A DNA stretch of 11,068 nucleotides, taken from assembly GCA_002412705.1 (NCBI GenBank), contig DHVO01000236.1, positions 1-11,068 on the forward strand, read 5' to 3'. The notes under the pieces are model-generated. The model had not been told where the DNA came from. It saw nothing but the letters and a program-made list of their open reading frames with translations, and made no database searches. The stretch comes from Bacteroidales bacterium UBA5206 (lineage in GTDB: Bacteria; Bacteroidota; Bacteroidia; Bacteroidales; Tenuifilaceae). A program made the position numbers and the translations under genes. Shown in pieces: positions 1 through 6,700 of this stretch. The number at the start of each line of letters is the position of its first letter. The first letter of the stretch is position 1.

Positions 1-364
1 AGCCACTAATGCTATTCTCAATCAGAATTCCCCCAAGCTTGCAATTATCCACGTAAATATCGTTTGGCCACTTTATACAAGCAGGCAGGCTATAGCCTTT
101 AAGCCACTCGCACACACCAAGAGCCACAGTCATAGAGAGCAAAAATTGGTTCTGCACTGCTAAGAAAGTAGGCCGTAAAACAAGGCTAAACGTTAGATTA
201 TCGCCAGGCTCACTTTCCCAGTAATTGCCACGCTGCCCCCTACCCTCGGTTTGCGATACGGCAGCAAAAACAGCCCCTTCAGCCACACCCTGTGCGCCTT
301 TTGCAAAAGCATAATCGTTTGTTGAGCCCACAGAATCTAACCACTCAACCTTAAAATTTAGCAT
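1..364 (-). CDS. birA: Biotin--[acetyl-CoA-carboxylase] ligase, N-terminal 121 residues (cut by window edge)
   Basis: This cytoplasmic enzyme activates biotin as biotinyl-AMP and transfers it to a lysine of biotin carrier domains, such as those of acyl-CoA carboxylases. Reading the minus strand from the ATG at 364-362 gives an open frame to the window edge. It begins directly with the catalytic domain. SVGSTNDYA lies at residues 11-19, and the biotinyl-AMP loop GRGQRGNYW at 41-49. KWPND lies at 98-102, followed by KLGGILIEN from residue 109, whose lysine corresponds to the catalytic lysine of the family. No helix-turn-helix domain precedes it, so this is a ligase-only (class I) form and not the BirA repressor type. 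The C-terminal half lies outside the window. The gene is divergent from rsfS, an arrangement I recall from other Bacteroidales. Confidence 0.95.
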   Translation of the reverse strand, partial: MLNFKVEWLDSVGSTNDYAFAKGAQGVAEGAVFAAVSQTEGRGQRGNYWESEPGDNLTFSLVLRPTFLAVQNQFLLSMTVALGVCEWLKGYSLPACIKWPNDIYVDNCKLGGILIENSISG

Positions 365-381
365 CGGAATTAAGTTTTACA

Positions 382-389
382 CAAAAGTA
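382..389 (-). promoter_or_regulatory. Possible -7 element of the birA promoter
   Basis: On the minus strand this reads TACTTTTG, a full match to the Bacteroidota -7 consensus TAnnTTTG, 17 bases before the birA ATG. I find no matching TTTG element at the usual upstream distance, so the call rests on the -7 box and its position alone. Confidence 0.4.
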
Positions 390-469
390 CAAAATCCCCA
401 TTGCACATTACCTTTGTTAAAGAATAATAAAAAGCCAACAACACGTTGCGCCGCCGCAATCTTCTCGCT

Positions 470-481
470 TAATTGCAATTA
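470..481. repeat. 12-bp perfect palindrome between birA and rsfS
   Basis: The sequence TAATTGCAATTA is its own reverse complement. It lies between the divergent birA and rsfS genes, 105 bases from the birA start and 140 from the rsfS start. A two-fold symmetric site is the shape expected for a dimeric DNA-binding regulator. It is AT-rich and could be chance. No regulator gene is visible nearby. Confidence 0.3.
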
Positions 482-571
482 TTACAAACACACGCAAACC
501 TTTTTTATAACATAAAAGAAGCAACACAACCAAAGGCAACAACAATAAACTAAACACCTAATTTAGCCGCA

Positions 572-599
572 TTGCTTAGACAAATTTTAATTACCTTTG
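572..599 (+). promoter_or_regulatory. Probable promoter of rsfS and the downstream cluster
   Basis: TACCTTTG at 592-599 matches the Bacteroidota -7 consensus TAnnTTTG in full, and TTG at 572-574 is a candidate for the -33 element with a spacer of 17, slightly shorter than usual. Transcription would start a few bases downstream, leaving a short leader before the ATG at 622. The leader has no Shine-Dalgarno sequence, as is normal in this phylum. Confidence 0.55.
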
Positions 600-621
600 T
601 AAATTAAATTTAATTTGATTA

Positions 622-1002
622 ATGACTAAGAAACAGCAAAAAACAAGCATTGAGCAATTATTAGCAACTATTGTTGATGCCATACAGGACAAGAAGGGAA
701 GTAACATTGTTTCAATTGAGATAGGGAAATTGCCCAATGCCGTTTGTGAGTACTTTGTAATATGTCACGCAAATTCTACCACGCAGGTTAGCGCCATTGC
801 CGATAATGTAGAAGACAAGGTGCTTGAGAATCACCACGAAAAGGTTTGGCAAAAAGCGGGTCACGATAATTCAATTTGGGTTGTTTTAGACTTTGTTGAT
901 ATTGTTGTACACGTTTTCCAAAAAGAGTGGCGCGAATTTTATAGGCTCGAAGAGCTTTGGGCTGATGCTCAAATAAAGAATTACGAAGAAACAAACGCTT
1001 AG
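622..1002 (+). CDS. rsfS: Ribosome silencing factor RsfS (YbeB/Iojap family)
   Basis: RsfS binds ribosomal protein uL14 on the large subunit and blocks joining of the two subunits, lowering translation during starvation. The 126-residue product has the usual length. It carries the family core from about residue 30 to 115: CEYFVICHANSTTQVSAIAD in the first half, then WVVLDFVDIVVHVFQ and the closing REFYRLEELWADA. The ATG at 622 directly follows a good promoter, and no upstream start is needed. The gene begins the plus-strand cluster leading into ftsH, 73 bases away from its ATG. An rsfS-ftsH pair next to divergent birA is a recurring arrangement in Bacteroidales as I recall it. Confidence 0.95.
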   Translation: MTKKQQKTSIEQLLATIVDAIQDKKGSNIVSIEIGKLPNAVCEYFVICHANSTTQVSAIADNVEDKVLENHHEKVWQKAGHDNSIWVVLDFVDIVVHVFQKEWREFYRLEELWADAQIKNYEETNA

Positions 1003-1050
1003 TGAGCACCATTTGACAGCAATTCGAACAAATGGCATATCCAAGCGTTT
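993..1050 (+). other. Two-tier hairpin spanning the rsfS stop and the rsfS-ftsH gap
   Basis: An outer 8-bp stem pairs AAACGCTT (993-1000) with AAGCGTTT (1043-1050). Nested inside it a 7-bp stem pairs CCATTTG (1009-1015) with CAAATGG (1029-1035). The outer 3' arm runs into a short T tract (1048-1052), and the rsfS stop codon overlaps the outer 5' arm. It could be a partial terminator, an RNA processing site or a structure that tunes ftsH expression. The function is inference; only the pairing is seen. Confidence 0.4.
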
Positions 1051-1075
1051 TTGAGAATACAAAAATGTGATACAC

Positions 1076-3088
1076 ATGACACCAAAAGACGCAAAGCAAG
1101 ATAAGAACATCAACAAAGAAGGTAAGCCTGAGGGTGGAAGTAAATTCACCCCTCCAAAGTTTAATGTTTACTGGGTTTACATTATTATTATTGCTGCCAT
1201 TTTTATTCTAAACTTCTTTTACAGCAGCAAAAATGCCTTGGAAACCAACTGGCACGAGGTTAAGAACCAGATGCTTGTTAAGGACGATGTTTCTAAATTG
1301 GTTGTAATTCGCAACCTTGGAAAAGTAGAGGTATTTATAAAAGAAGCTAGCTTAGAGAAGTACTCCGATAGATTAGGAACAGGAATGCGAGCTGTGCCAA
1401 AGGCTGGTCCGCACTTCTACTTCACCATTGGCTCTATAGAAACTTTTGAGAGACAGCTGGAGGAAGCACAGGTTGATAAAACCGAATCGGAAAAGATATA
1501 CCCACAGTACGAAGAGCGCCAGAACTACCTTACAGAGATTATATACTGGGTGCTACCCCTTCTTATCCTAATAGGATTCTGGGTATTCATCTACCGCAGA
1601 ATGAGCAAAGGAGCTGGTGGTCCTGGTGGCAATATTTTTAGCGTAGGCAAATCGAAAGCACAGCTGTTTGATAAAGAGTCTAACGTAAAAATCGACTTTA
1701 CCGATGTTGCTGGCCTAGAAGAGGCTAAAGTAGAGATAATGGAAATTGTGGAGTTCCTAAAGAACCCCAAAAAGTTCACCGATCTTGGAGGCAAAATCCC
1801 CAAGGGAGCACTACTTGTAGGCCCTCCAGGTACAGGAAAAACCCTTCTTGCCAAAGCCGTTGCTGGCGAGGCTAACGTACCATTCTTTAGCATGTCGGGT
1901 TCCGATTTTGTGGAGATGTTTGTGGGCGTTGGGGCATCGCGTGTTCGCGACCTGTTTAAGCAGGCCAAGGAGAAGGCTCCATGTATTGTATTTATAGATG
2001 AGATTGATGCCATTGGTCGTGCACGCGGCAAAAACGCAGGTTTCTCGTCCAACGATGAACGAGAAAACACCCTTAACCAGCTCCTTACCGAGATGGATGG
2101 GTTTGGTTCTAACCAAGGCGTAATAATCCTTGCTGCAACCAACCGTGCCGATATACTTGACCGCGCTCTGCTTCGCGCAGGACGTTTCGACAGGCTAATA
2201 CACGTGGAGCTGCCCGACTACAAGGAGCGCTTGGACATATTCAAAGTACACCTTAAGCCAATTAAGCTGGAGAAGGATTTCGATTTATCGTTCCTAGCAA
2301 AGCAAAGCCCTGGTTTCTCTGGAGCCGATATAGCCAATGTTTGTAACGAAGCTGCGCTTATTGCCGCAAGAAAGAACAAGCATTCGGTAGAAAAGCAAGA
2401 TTTTCTCGATGCCATTGATAGGATTATTGGTGGAATGGAGAAAAAGAACAAGATTATCTCTAAGGAGGAAAAACGCGTAATAGCATTCCACGAGGCAGGA
2501 CACGCCACCGTGAGCTGGCTACTGGAGCATGCCAACCCATTACTAAAGGTTAGCATCATTCCTCGCGGACGCTCACTGGGAGCAGCATGGTACTTACCCG
2601 AGGAAAGGCAAATTACCACCACAGAGCAGATGTTTGACGAAATGTGCTCTGCACTTGGAGGTAGGGCTTCGGAAGAGGTTGTCTTTAATAAAATATCAAC
2701 AGGTGCACTAAACGACCTTGAAAAGGTAACCAAGCAGGCATATGCCATGGTTGCGTACTTTGGAATGGGAACAGCGCTAAAGAACATTAGCTTCTACGAC
2801 TCGTCGGGGCAATCGGAATACGCATTCTCTAAGCCTTATAGCGAAAAAACTGCCGAATCGATTGATGTTGAGGTGAAGGAGATAATAGGCAAGGCTTACG
2901 AACGCTCAACAAAAATCCTTAATGAAAATATTGAGGGGCTTAATAAGCTAGCCGATTTGCTACTGGAGCGTGAAGTGATTTTTAGTGAAGACCTTGAGAA
3001 CATTTTTGGCCCTCGTAAATCGCACAGCAGAGCCGAAGTGGTTACCAAAGGATTTGAGGAGAACGGCAACGACACAACATCAGCATAA
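1076..3088 (+). CDS. ftsH: ATP-dependent zinc metalloprotease FtsH
   Basis: FtsH is a hexameric inner-membrane protease that unfolds and degrades membrane and short-lived cytosolic proteins. From the ATG at 1076 it has 670 residues, typical of Bacteroidota FtsH. A short charged tail leads into a first membrane helix (about 31-49), then a periplasmic domain and a second helix (about 155-175). The AAA+ domain has Walker A GPPGTGKT (249-256), Walker B FIDEID (306-311), and ATNRAD with the arginine-finger segment GRFDR. The peptidase domain has the zinc site HEAGH (472-476), with Asp547 in NDLE as the likely third ligand. A GTG at 1067 would add three residues; the ATG at 1076 is preferred as the commoner start. 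No clear promoter lies in front, so it is probably co-transcribed with rsfS. It is followed after 26 bases by the DUF2007 gene and then lipid genes. Confidence 0.98.
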   Translation: MTPKDAKQDKNINKEGKPEGGSKFTPPKFNVYWVYIIIIAAIFILNFFYSSKNALETNWHEVKNQMLVKDDVSKLVVIRNLGKVEVFIKEASLEKYSDRLGTGMRAVPKAGPHFYFTIGSIETFERQLEEAQVDKTESEKIYPQYEERQNYLTEIIYWVLPLLILIGFWVFIYRRMSKGAGGPGGNIFSVGKSKAQLFDKESNVKIDFTDVAGLEEAKVEIMEIVEFLKNPKKFTDLGGKIPKGALLVGPPGTGKTLLAKAVAGEANVPFFSMSGSDFVEMFVGVGASRVRDLFKQAKEKAPCIVFIDEIDAIGRARGKNAGFSSNDERENTLNQLLTEMDGFGSNQGVIILAATNRADILDRALLRAGRFDRLIHVELPDYKERLDIFKVHLKPIKLEKDFDLSFLAKQSPGFSGADIANVCNEAALIAARKNKHSVEKQDFLDAIDRIIGGMEKKNKIISKEEKRVIAFHEAGHATVSWLLEHANPLLKVSIIPRGRSLGAAWYLPEERQITTTEQMFDEMCSALGGRASEEVVFNKISTGALNDLEKVTKQAYAMVAYFGMGTALKNISFYDSSGQSEYAFSKPYSEKTAESIDVEVKEIIGKAYERSTKILNENIEGLNKLADLLLEREVIFSEDLENIFGPRKSHSRAEVVTKGFEENGNDTTSA

Positions 3089-3114
3089 CCTATTCCCAAA
3101 TAATACGTAAACCG

Positions 3115-3324
3115 ATGACTGACGCTAACTGGAAGTGCATTTACACAACAGACAAGCCGTATCAAGCGGAAATTATTAAGCAGATGCTTGAAGAGAATGG
3201 CATTGAAGCAGTTGTAATGAACAAACAGGACTCCTCCTACCAAACCTTTGGATCGGCCGAAGTGTATGCACTAGAGGAGAACGCAGAAAAAGCTAAGGAA
3301 CTGATTAATACATTTGAAATTTGA
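3115..3324 (+). CDS. Small DUF2007 protein (putative PII-like signalling domain)
   Basis: This 69-residue soluble protein has the DUF2007 layout. WKCIYTTDKPYQAEIIKQML (residues 6-25) supplies a strand and helix. The next part, ENGIEAVVMNKQDSS, is typical of the family, and AEVYALEENAEKAKELI closes the fold. Members are small alpha-beta domains sometimes described as putative signal-transducing proteins; no biochemical function is established that I know of. It lies 26 bases after ftsH and its stop overlaps the start of cdsA by four bases, so its expression is probably tied to both. A role linking FtsH or a metabolite signal to phospholipid synthesis is possible but is inference from position. 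Confidence 0.85.
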   Translation: MTDANWKCIYTTDKPYQAEIIKQMLEENGIEAVVMNKQDSSYQTFGSAEVYALEENAEKAKELINTFEI

Positions 3325-4148
3325 CAACATTTGTAAAAAGAGCAATAAGCGGGGTGCTCTTTGTTCTAGCCATTGTAGGAGGGGTTTACTTAGGTAAAAT
3401 CCCTTTCTTCATCATATTTATGGGGCTAATGCTAGCATCCCTTTTTGAGTTCTACAACCTTGCGCTAAAAGCTAAAATTAGGCCTCAAATACTTTTAGGG
3501 TTAATGTTTAGCGCTGCTCTTTTCTCGTCAACCTACTTTTACGCATCGGGTCGATTGGAGCCCATCACGTTTCTTGGGTTTCTTCCGCTTTTTGTAAGTA
3601 TATTTATAATTGAGTTGTACCGGAACCACCAAAGGCCATTCCATAACATTGCCTATACCCTATTGGGGATACTTTACATTGGTTTGCCCTTTTCGTTGCT
3701 AAGCCTAATGGTTCTTAACAGCTCATCGTTTAACGTGTCGTACGACCCCAGCATTGCATTAGCATTTTTTGCCCTAACCTGGAGCAACGATACGGGAGCA
3801 TACCTTTTTGGCGTGAGCCTTGGAAAGCATAAAATGTTTCCCAGAATATCACCCAACAAGTCGTGGGAAGGATTTATTGGAGGCATTGCCGTATCGGCCT
3901 TAGCAGCTTGGATTATAGCAATGTTCATTCAGCACATAAGCCTTTCGCACTGGCTAGTAATTGGCTTTATTACAGCTACCATGGGCGTTTTTGGCGACCT
4001 AGTAGAGTCCATGTTCAAGCGCAGCCTAGGAGTAAAAGACTCGGGAAAGTTCCTTCCTGGTCATGGCGGGTTGCTCGATAGATTTGATGCCATACTACTA
4101 TCAACCCCTGTTGTAGTGGCTTACTTAGAAGTAATGATGTTAATTTAA
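3321..4148 (+). CDS. cdsA: Phosphatidate cytidylyltransferase (CDP-diacylglycerol synthase)
   Basis: CdsA joins phosphatidic acid and CTP to make CDP-diacylglycerol, the branch point for membrane phospholipids. The 275-residue protein is almost wholly hydrophobic, with roughly eight membrane helices. At residues 230-256 it carries the complete family signature: SMFKR, then VKDSGKFLPGHGG, then LLDRFD. The start is TTG at 3321-3323. An in-frame TGA at 3315-3317 rules out anything further upstream, and this start gives MTTFVKRAISG, which matches the usual N-terminus of the family. The TTG overlaps the TGA of the DUF2007 gene (TTGA), a layout expected for translational coupling. The weak start codon may hold CdsA at a low level. 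psd follows after 15 bases. Confidence 0.95.
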   Translation: MTTFVKRAISGVLFVLAIVGGVYLGKIPFFIIFMGLMLASLFEFYNLALKAKIRPQILLGLMFSAALFSSTYFYASGRLEPITFLGFLPLFVSIFIIELYRNHQRPFHNIAYTLLGILYIGLPFSLLSLMVLNSSSFNVSYDPSIALAFFALTWSNDTGAYLFGVSLGKHKMFPRISPNKSWEGFIGGIAVSALAAWIIAMFIQHISLSHWLVIGFITATMGVFGDLVESMFKRSLGVKDSGKFLPGHGGLLDRFDAILLSTPVVVAYLEVMMLI

Positions 4149-4163
4149 CCCCATAATAAAACT

Positions 4164-4817
4164 ATGCTTATTCACAAAGAAGGGTATAAAATTGTAGGAA
4201 CCACCCTGCTTATCCTAGCCGCAATAAACCTTATTGCCTATTTTCTTGGAGGTGCCATTGCACTTTACATTGCATTAGTACCCACAGTACTATTGGCACT
4301 TTTTGTAGGTCACTTTTTCCGTGTTCCCAAAAGAGCCACACTCAGCAACCCTAACGTGGTATATGCGCCTGCCGATGGTACCGTATGTGCAATAGAAGAA
4401 GTTGAGGAGACCGAGTTCCTTGGAACCAAGTGCATTCAGGTATCAATATTCATGTCGGTTTGGAACGTGCACATCAACTGGTTCCCCATTAAGGGCAAGC
4501 CAATTTACTACAAGTATCACCCAGGTGCGTTTCTTGTGGCATGGCACCCAAAATCGTCAACGCTTAACGAAAGAACATCGTTGGCCATGGAAACCGAAAA
4601 GGGAACAAAAATTATGATGCGCCAAATTGCAGGTGCTCTTGCCCGTAGAATTGTGAACTACGCTGGCGACCTTAAGCCCTTTGACCAAAACCAAGAGGTT
4701 GGATTCATTAAGTTTGGTTCTAGGGTGGACCTTTTCCTTCCCCTTGATGCTAAAATCAAGGTAAGCATGGATCAAAAAACCACTGGTACCCAAACCATAA
4801 TTGCAGAGCTAGAGTAA
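4164..4817 (+). CDS. psd: Phosphatidylserine decarboxylase, short (archaeal-type) proenzyme
   Basis: Psd removes CO2 from phosphatidylserine to give phosphatidylethanolamine, using a pyruvoyl group made by self-cleavage. The 217-residue length fits the short soluble-domain form seen in Bacteroidota and archaea. Two hydrophobic helices occupy about residues 10-50. The catalytic part shows APADGTV with Asp71, WNVHINWFP with His103, YHPGAFLVAWH, and LNERTS. GFIKFGSRVDLFLP contains the cleavage site between Gly185 and Ser186. Ser186 would become the pyruvoyl group on a small alpha chain of about 32 residues. It is the last gene of the cluster and ends before a strong hairpin. The partner pssA, often beside psd in this group, is not present in the window. 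Confidence 0.95.
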   Translation: MLIHKEGYKIVGTTLLILAAINLIAYFLGGAIALYIALVPTVLLALFVGHFFRVPKRATLSNPNVVYAPADGTVCAIEEVEETEFLGTKCIQVSIFMSVWNVHINWFPIKGKPIYYKYHPGAFLVAWHPKSSTLNERTSLAMETEKGTKIMMRQIAGALARRIVNYAGDLKPFDQNQEVGFIKFGSRVDLFLPLDAKIKVSMDQKTTGTQTIIAELE

Positions 4818-4844
4818 GTATAAGGAGTAATATTTACCAACGGT

Positions 4845-4873
4845 AAAGCCTGTCGCAGTAAACGACAGGCTTT
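4845..4873. terminator. Strong hairpin terminator between psd and the convergent lipoprotein gene
   Basis: AAAGCCTGTCG (4845-4855) pairs perfectly with CGACAGGCTTT (4863-4873) around a 7-base loop. The stem starts 27 bases after the psd stop and ends 31 bases before the stop of the minus-strand gene. A T-containing tail follows on the plus strand, and the symmetric A/T ends of the stem let it work in both directions. Confidence 0.8.
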
Positions 4874-4904
4874 CCTGTTTATATTGATGATCATAGCAGG
4901 TGAG

Positions 4905-5420
4905 CTAGTCCACGTAACCAGAAAAAGAGATTCGCTTTACCTTTCCCTTGTCATCAAAAACAAACTTAAGAGTTCTGAGATCCGCTTCGGAGCTTATTTT
5001 TAAAGTATCGGTGCTACTGGCACCCTTGGGTAAATTGGTAAAAGCCTCCTGTACCTCTTCCCGGCTAGCGCCTACTGTTATGCCATTTCTAAGCTTAATA
5101 CGCTTGTCGAGAATTACACCTCCCAACAGCATCTCCCTATTAAAATGGGTTTTATAAATCATTACCGACGATTTGCGGGAGTACAACTTATAAATGGTGT
5201 CGCTCTTCTCAGGATAGTGTACATTTTTTCTAAGTACGCGAGTCTCCTTTAGCCCAGGAAAATTTTTATGAAAATTCTTAACCGTCTCGGCAAAGCCAAA
5301 TGGTTCATTTACAAAGTCCTCAACAGCAACTGGCTGCACAGGAACCTCAGCAACTTTATTGGAGACCTTACACGCTGCAACAATAAATAGCAGAGTAAGG
5401 GGTAGTATTAAACGTCTCAT
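4905..5420 (-). CDS. Hypothetical lipoprotein of unknown function
   Basis: I do not recognise a named family. The 171-residue product starts with a charged MRR and a hydrophobic stretch ending in FIVAAC, so Cys17 is the probable lipidated residue after cleavage by signal peptidase II. A low-complexity linker follows (about 18-40). The mature part is mixed alpha-beta. Residues 111-127 read RNGITVGASREEVQEAF, and near the end comes LKFVFDDKGKVKRISF. A Gly-x-Ser-x-Glu-Glu-Val turn and helix followed by beta strands recalls the small BamE/SmpA-like fold of outer-membrane assembly lipoproteins, but that is a weak inference. The gene stands alone: a terminator lies upstream behind the transporter gene and another lies downstream. 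No consensus promoter is visible between 5421 and 5500. Confidence 0.8.
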   Translation of the reverse strand: MRRLILPLTLLFIVAACKVSNKVAEVPVQPVAVEDFVNEPFGFAETVKNFHKNFPGLKETRVLRKNVHYPEKSDTIYKLYSRKSSVMIYKTHFNREMLLGGVILDKRIKLRNGITVGASREEVQEAFTNLPKGASSTDTLKISSEADLRTLKFVFDDKGKVKRISFSGYVD

Positions 5421-5498
5421 AGCAATCGCTTTTTGGTGGTTAATTATGGAAAGAACAGCTAAGCAGCTTAAATGTGCGATAGGAATGCAATAAAAATA

Positions 5499-5530
5499 GG
5501 AAAGCTATTGCTCAATGGCAATAGCTCTCC
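5499..5530 (-). terminator. Hairpin terminator after the EamA transporter gene
   Basis: AGCTATTGC (5503-5511) pairs with GCAATAGCT (5518-5526) around a 6-base loop. Beyond one A-C mismatch, three further base pairs extend the stem to 5499-5530. Read on the minus strand, the hairpin is followed by TATTTTTATT, a fair U-rich tail. It lies 35 bases after the stop of the minus-strand transporter gene. Confidence 0.7.
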
Positions 5531-5565
5531 TCATTTTATGTTGTGCAGAGTTGCTTAATAAAGGA

Positions 5566-6519
5566 TTACAAAAAGAATAGCATTACCCCCCCTACCGCAA
5601 TTACAGCACCAATAAGCTCCTTGGGATTAAACTTCTCCTTAAAGAAAATAACGGCAGGAGGAATAATAAGAACAGGAACAATAGACATAATTGCCGAAGC
5701 AACACCTGTTGAGGTAAATGTTACCGCCCACAACGAGAACGATACGCCAAGGAAAGGACCAAAGAAGGCACCAATGGATAAACGGGTCATTGCCTCCTTG
5801 TTCTTGAGTGCAGCAAAAAGAGCCTTCCACCTATTGGTAAAAAGGAAGATTAGGGCAAAGCCAATAACCCCAGTAATTACCCTAATTTGCACCGACGCAA
5901 AAACATTGTACCCCTCGCCCATTCCAAACTTACTAAGAACCAGACCACCACCTTGTCCAACAGCACCACCAAAAGCCAACAGTAAACCGGTAATGGGATA
6001 TGAAAACTTCACTTTCCGGCGCTTGCTGTTCCCATTTGTAACCTCATTCCCTGTGGCAACTTCAAGTTCAGGCACCTTAGCCTCACGCTTTAGTATAACC
6101 AAGGCAATACCAGCAAATGTTAAAACCATAGCAATGGCCTCCTTAACAGAAAGGCTTTCGCCAAGAAGCATCCAGCCTATAAGGGCAGCAATAGGAGGTG
6201 CCAGAGCCATAATAAGCATGGAAATACGCGCACCAATTAGCACATAGGCACGAAACAAGAATAAATCGCCTAACACAAAGCCAACCAACCCCGAAAGGGA
6301 TAGCCAAATCCACTGATGAGCACCAGCATCGGTTGGGAATGCAACACCCCGTGCAAACCAGTTTAATAAGGATAGAAAAACAAAGGCCATGCACAATCGG
6401 ATAAGATTTACCGATAGTGACCCCACCTTTTTACCAGCCGACTCGAATGCCAGCGCAGTGATTGTCCAGAAAAACGCTGTTATCAACGCAGCAAATTCAC
6501 CCTGATGTGAAGCAAACAT
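5566..6519 (-). CDS. EamA/DMT-superfamily transporter, 10 membrane helices
   Basis: The 317-residue inner-membrane protein has the two-fold repeated EamA layout of drug/metabolite transporters such as RhaT, YdcZ-like and amino-acid exporters. The first EamA repeat covers about residues 8-143, with GDLFLFRAYVLIGARIS (84-100), then APPIAALIGWMLLGE at its end. A charged linker of about 30 residues (145-173) separates it from the second repeat (174-317), which ends in the usual FFKEKFNPKELIGAVIAVGG pattern. The substrate cannot be told from the sequence. The gene is monocistronic: it has a terminator downstream and diverges from the AI-2E family gene. A partial -7 box (TTCCTTTG on the minus strand, 6560-6553) lies about 35 bases before the ATG, without a clear -33 element. 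Confidence 0.9.
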   Translation of the reverse strand: MFASHQGEFAALITAFFWTITALAFESAGKKVGSLSVNLIRLCMAFVFLSLLNWFARGVAFPTDAGAHQWIWLSLSGLVGFVLGDLFLFRAYVLIGARISMLIMALAPPIAALIGWMLLGESLSVKEAIAMVLTFAGIALVILKREAKVPELEVATGNEVTNGNSKRRKVKFSYPITGLLLAFGGAVGQGGGLVLSKFGMGEGYNVFASVQIRVITGVIGFALIFLFTNRWKALFAALKNKEAMTRLSIGAFFGPFLGVSFSLWAVTFTSTGVASAIMSIVPVLIIPPAVIFFKEKFNPKELIGAVIAVGGVMLFFL

Positions 6520-6650
6520 ATAATTGAATTAGAGATGATTATTTCCGTTTAGCAAAGGAACAGAGCTTTGACAAGGGAACCATTAAAACGTTTAAGTGTA
6601 TGCTAAAACATTTTGAATTAGGCACTACGAAGTATATAACCCACTGCCAT

Positions 6651-6681
6651 TTTGTTTTTTTACAAATTTGCGCTAGGTTTG
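6651..6681 (+). promoter_or_regulatory. Consensus Bacteroidota promoter for the AI-2E family gene
   Basis: TTTG at 6651-6654, a spacer of exactly 19 bases, and TAGGTTTG at 6674-6681 reproduce the phylum consensus TTTG-N19-TAnnTTTG in full. The ATG lies at 6701, so the leader is only about a dozen bases. This is the best promoter match in the window. Confidence 0.8.
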
Positions 6682-6700
6682 ATACACATTAACCTGCTAT

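Noticed and set aside
1013..1043. E. coli-like promoter before ftsH (TTGACA at 1013, TATCCA at 1038)
   Set aside because: The spacer is 19 bases, the -10 match is poor, and Bacteroidota use a different consensus; no TAnnTTTG box is present there.
1067..1075. GTG start for ftsH three codons upstream of the ATG
   Set aside because: It adds only three residues, and an ATG is available in the same frame; neither has a Shine-Dalgarno sequence, so the commoner codon is preferred.
1591..2142. Minus-strand open frame of 183 codons opposite ftsH
   Set aside because: It is a shadow of the conserved AAA+ coding sequence, with no recognisable domain and no start signals.
5543..6247. Long plus-strand open frame of 234 codons
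   Set aside because: It lies antisense to the EamA transporter gene, has no membrane or domain pattern, and is rich in Pro, Thr, Ile and Lys as expected for the complement of a hydrophobic-protein gene.
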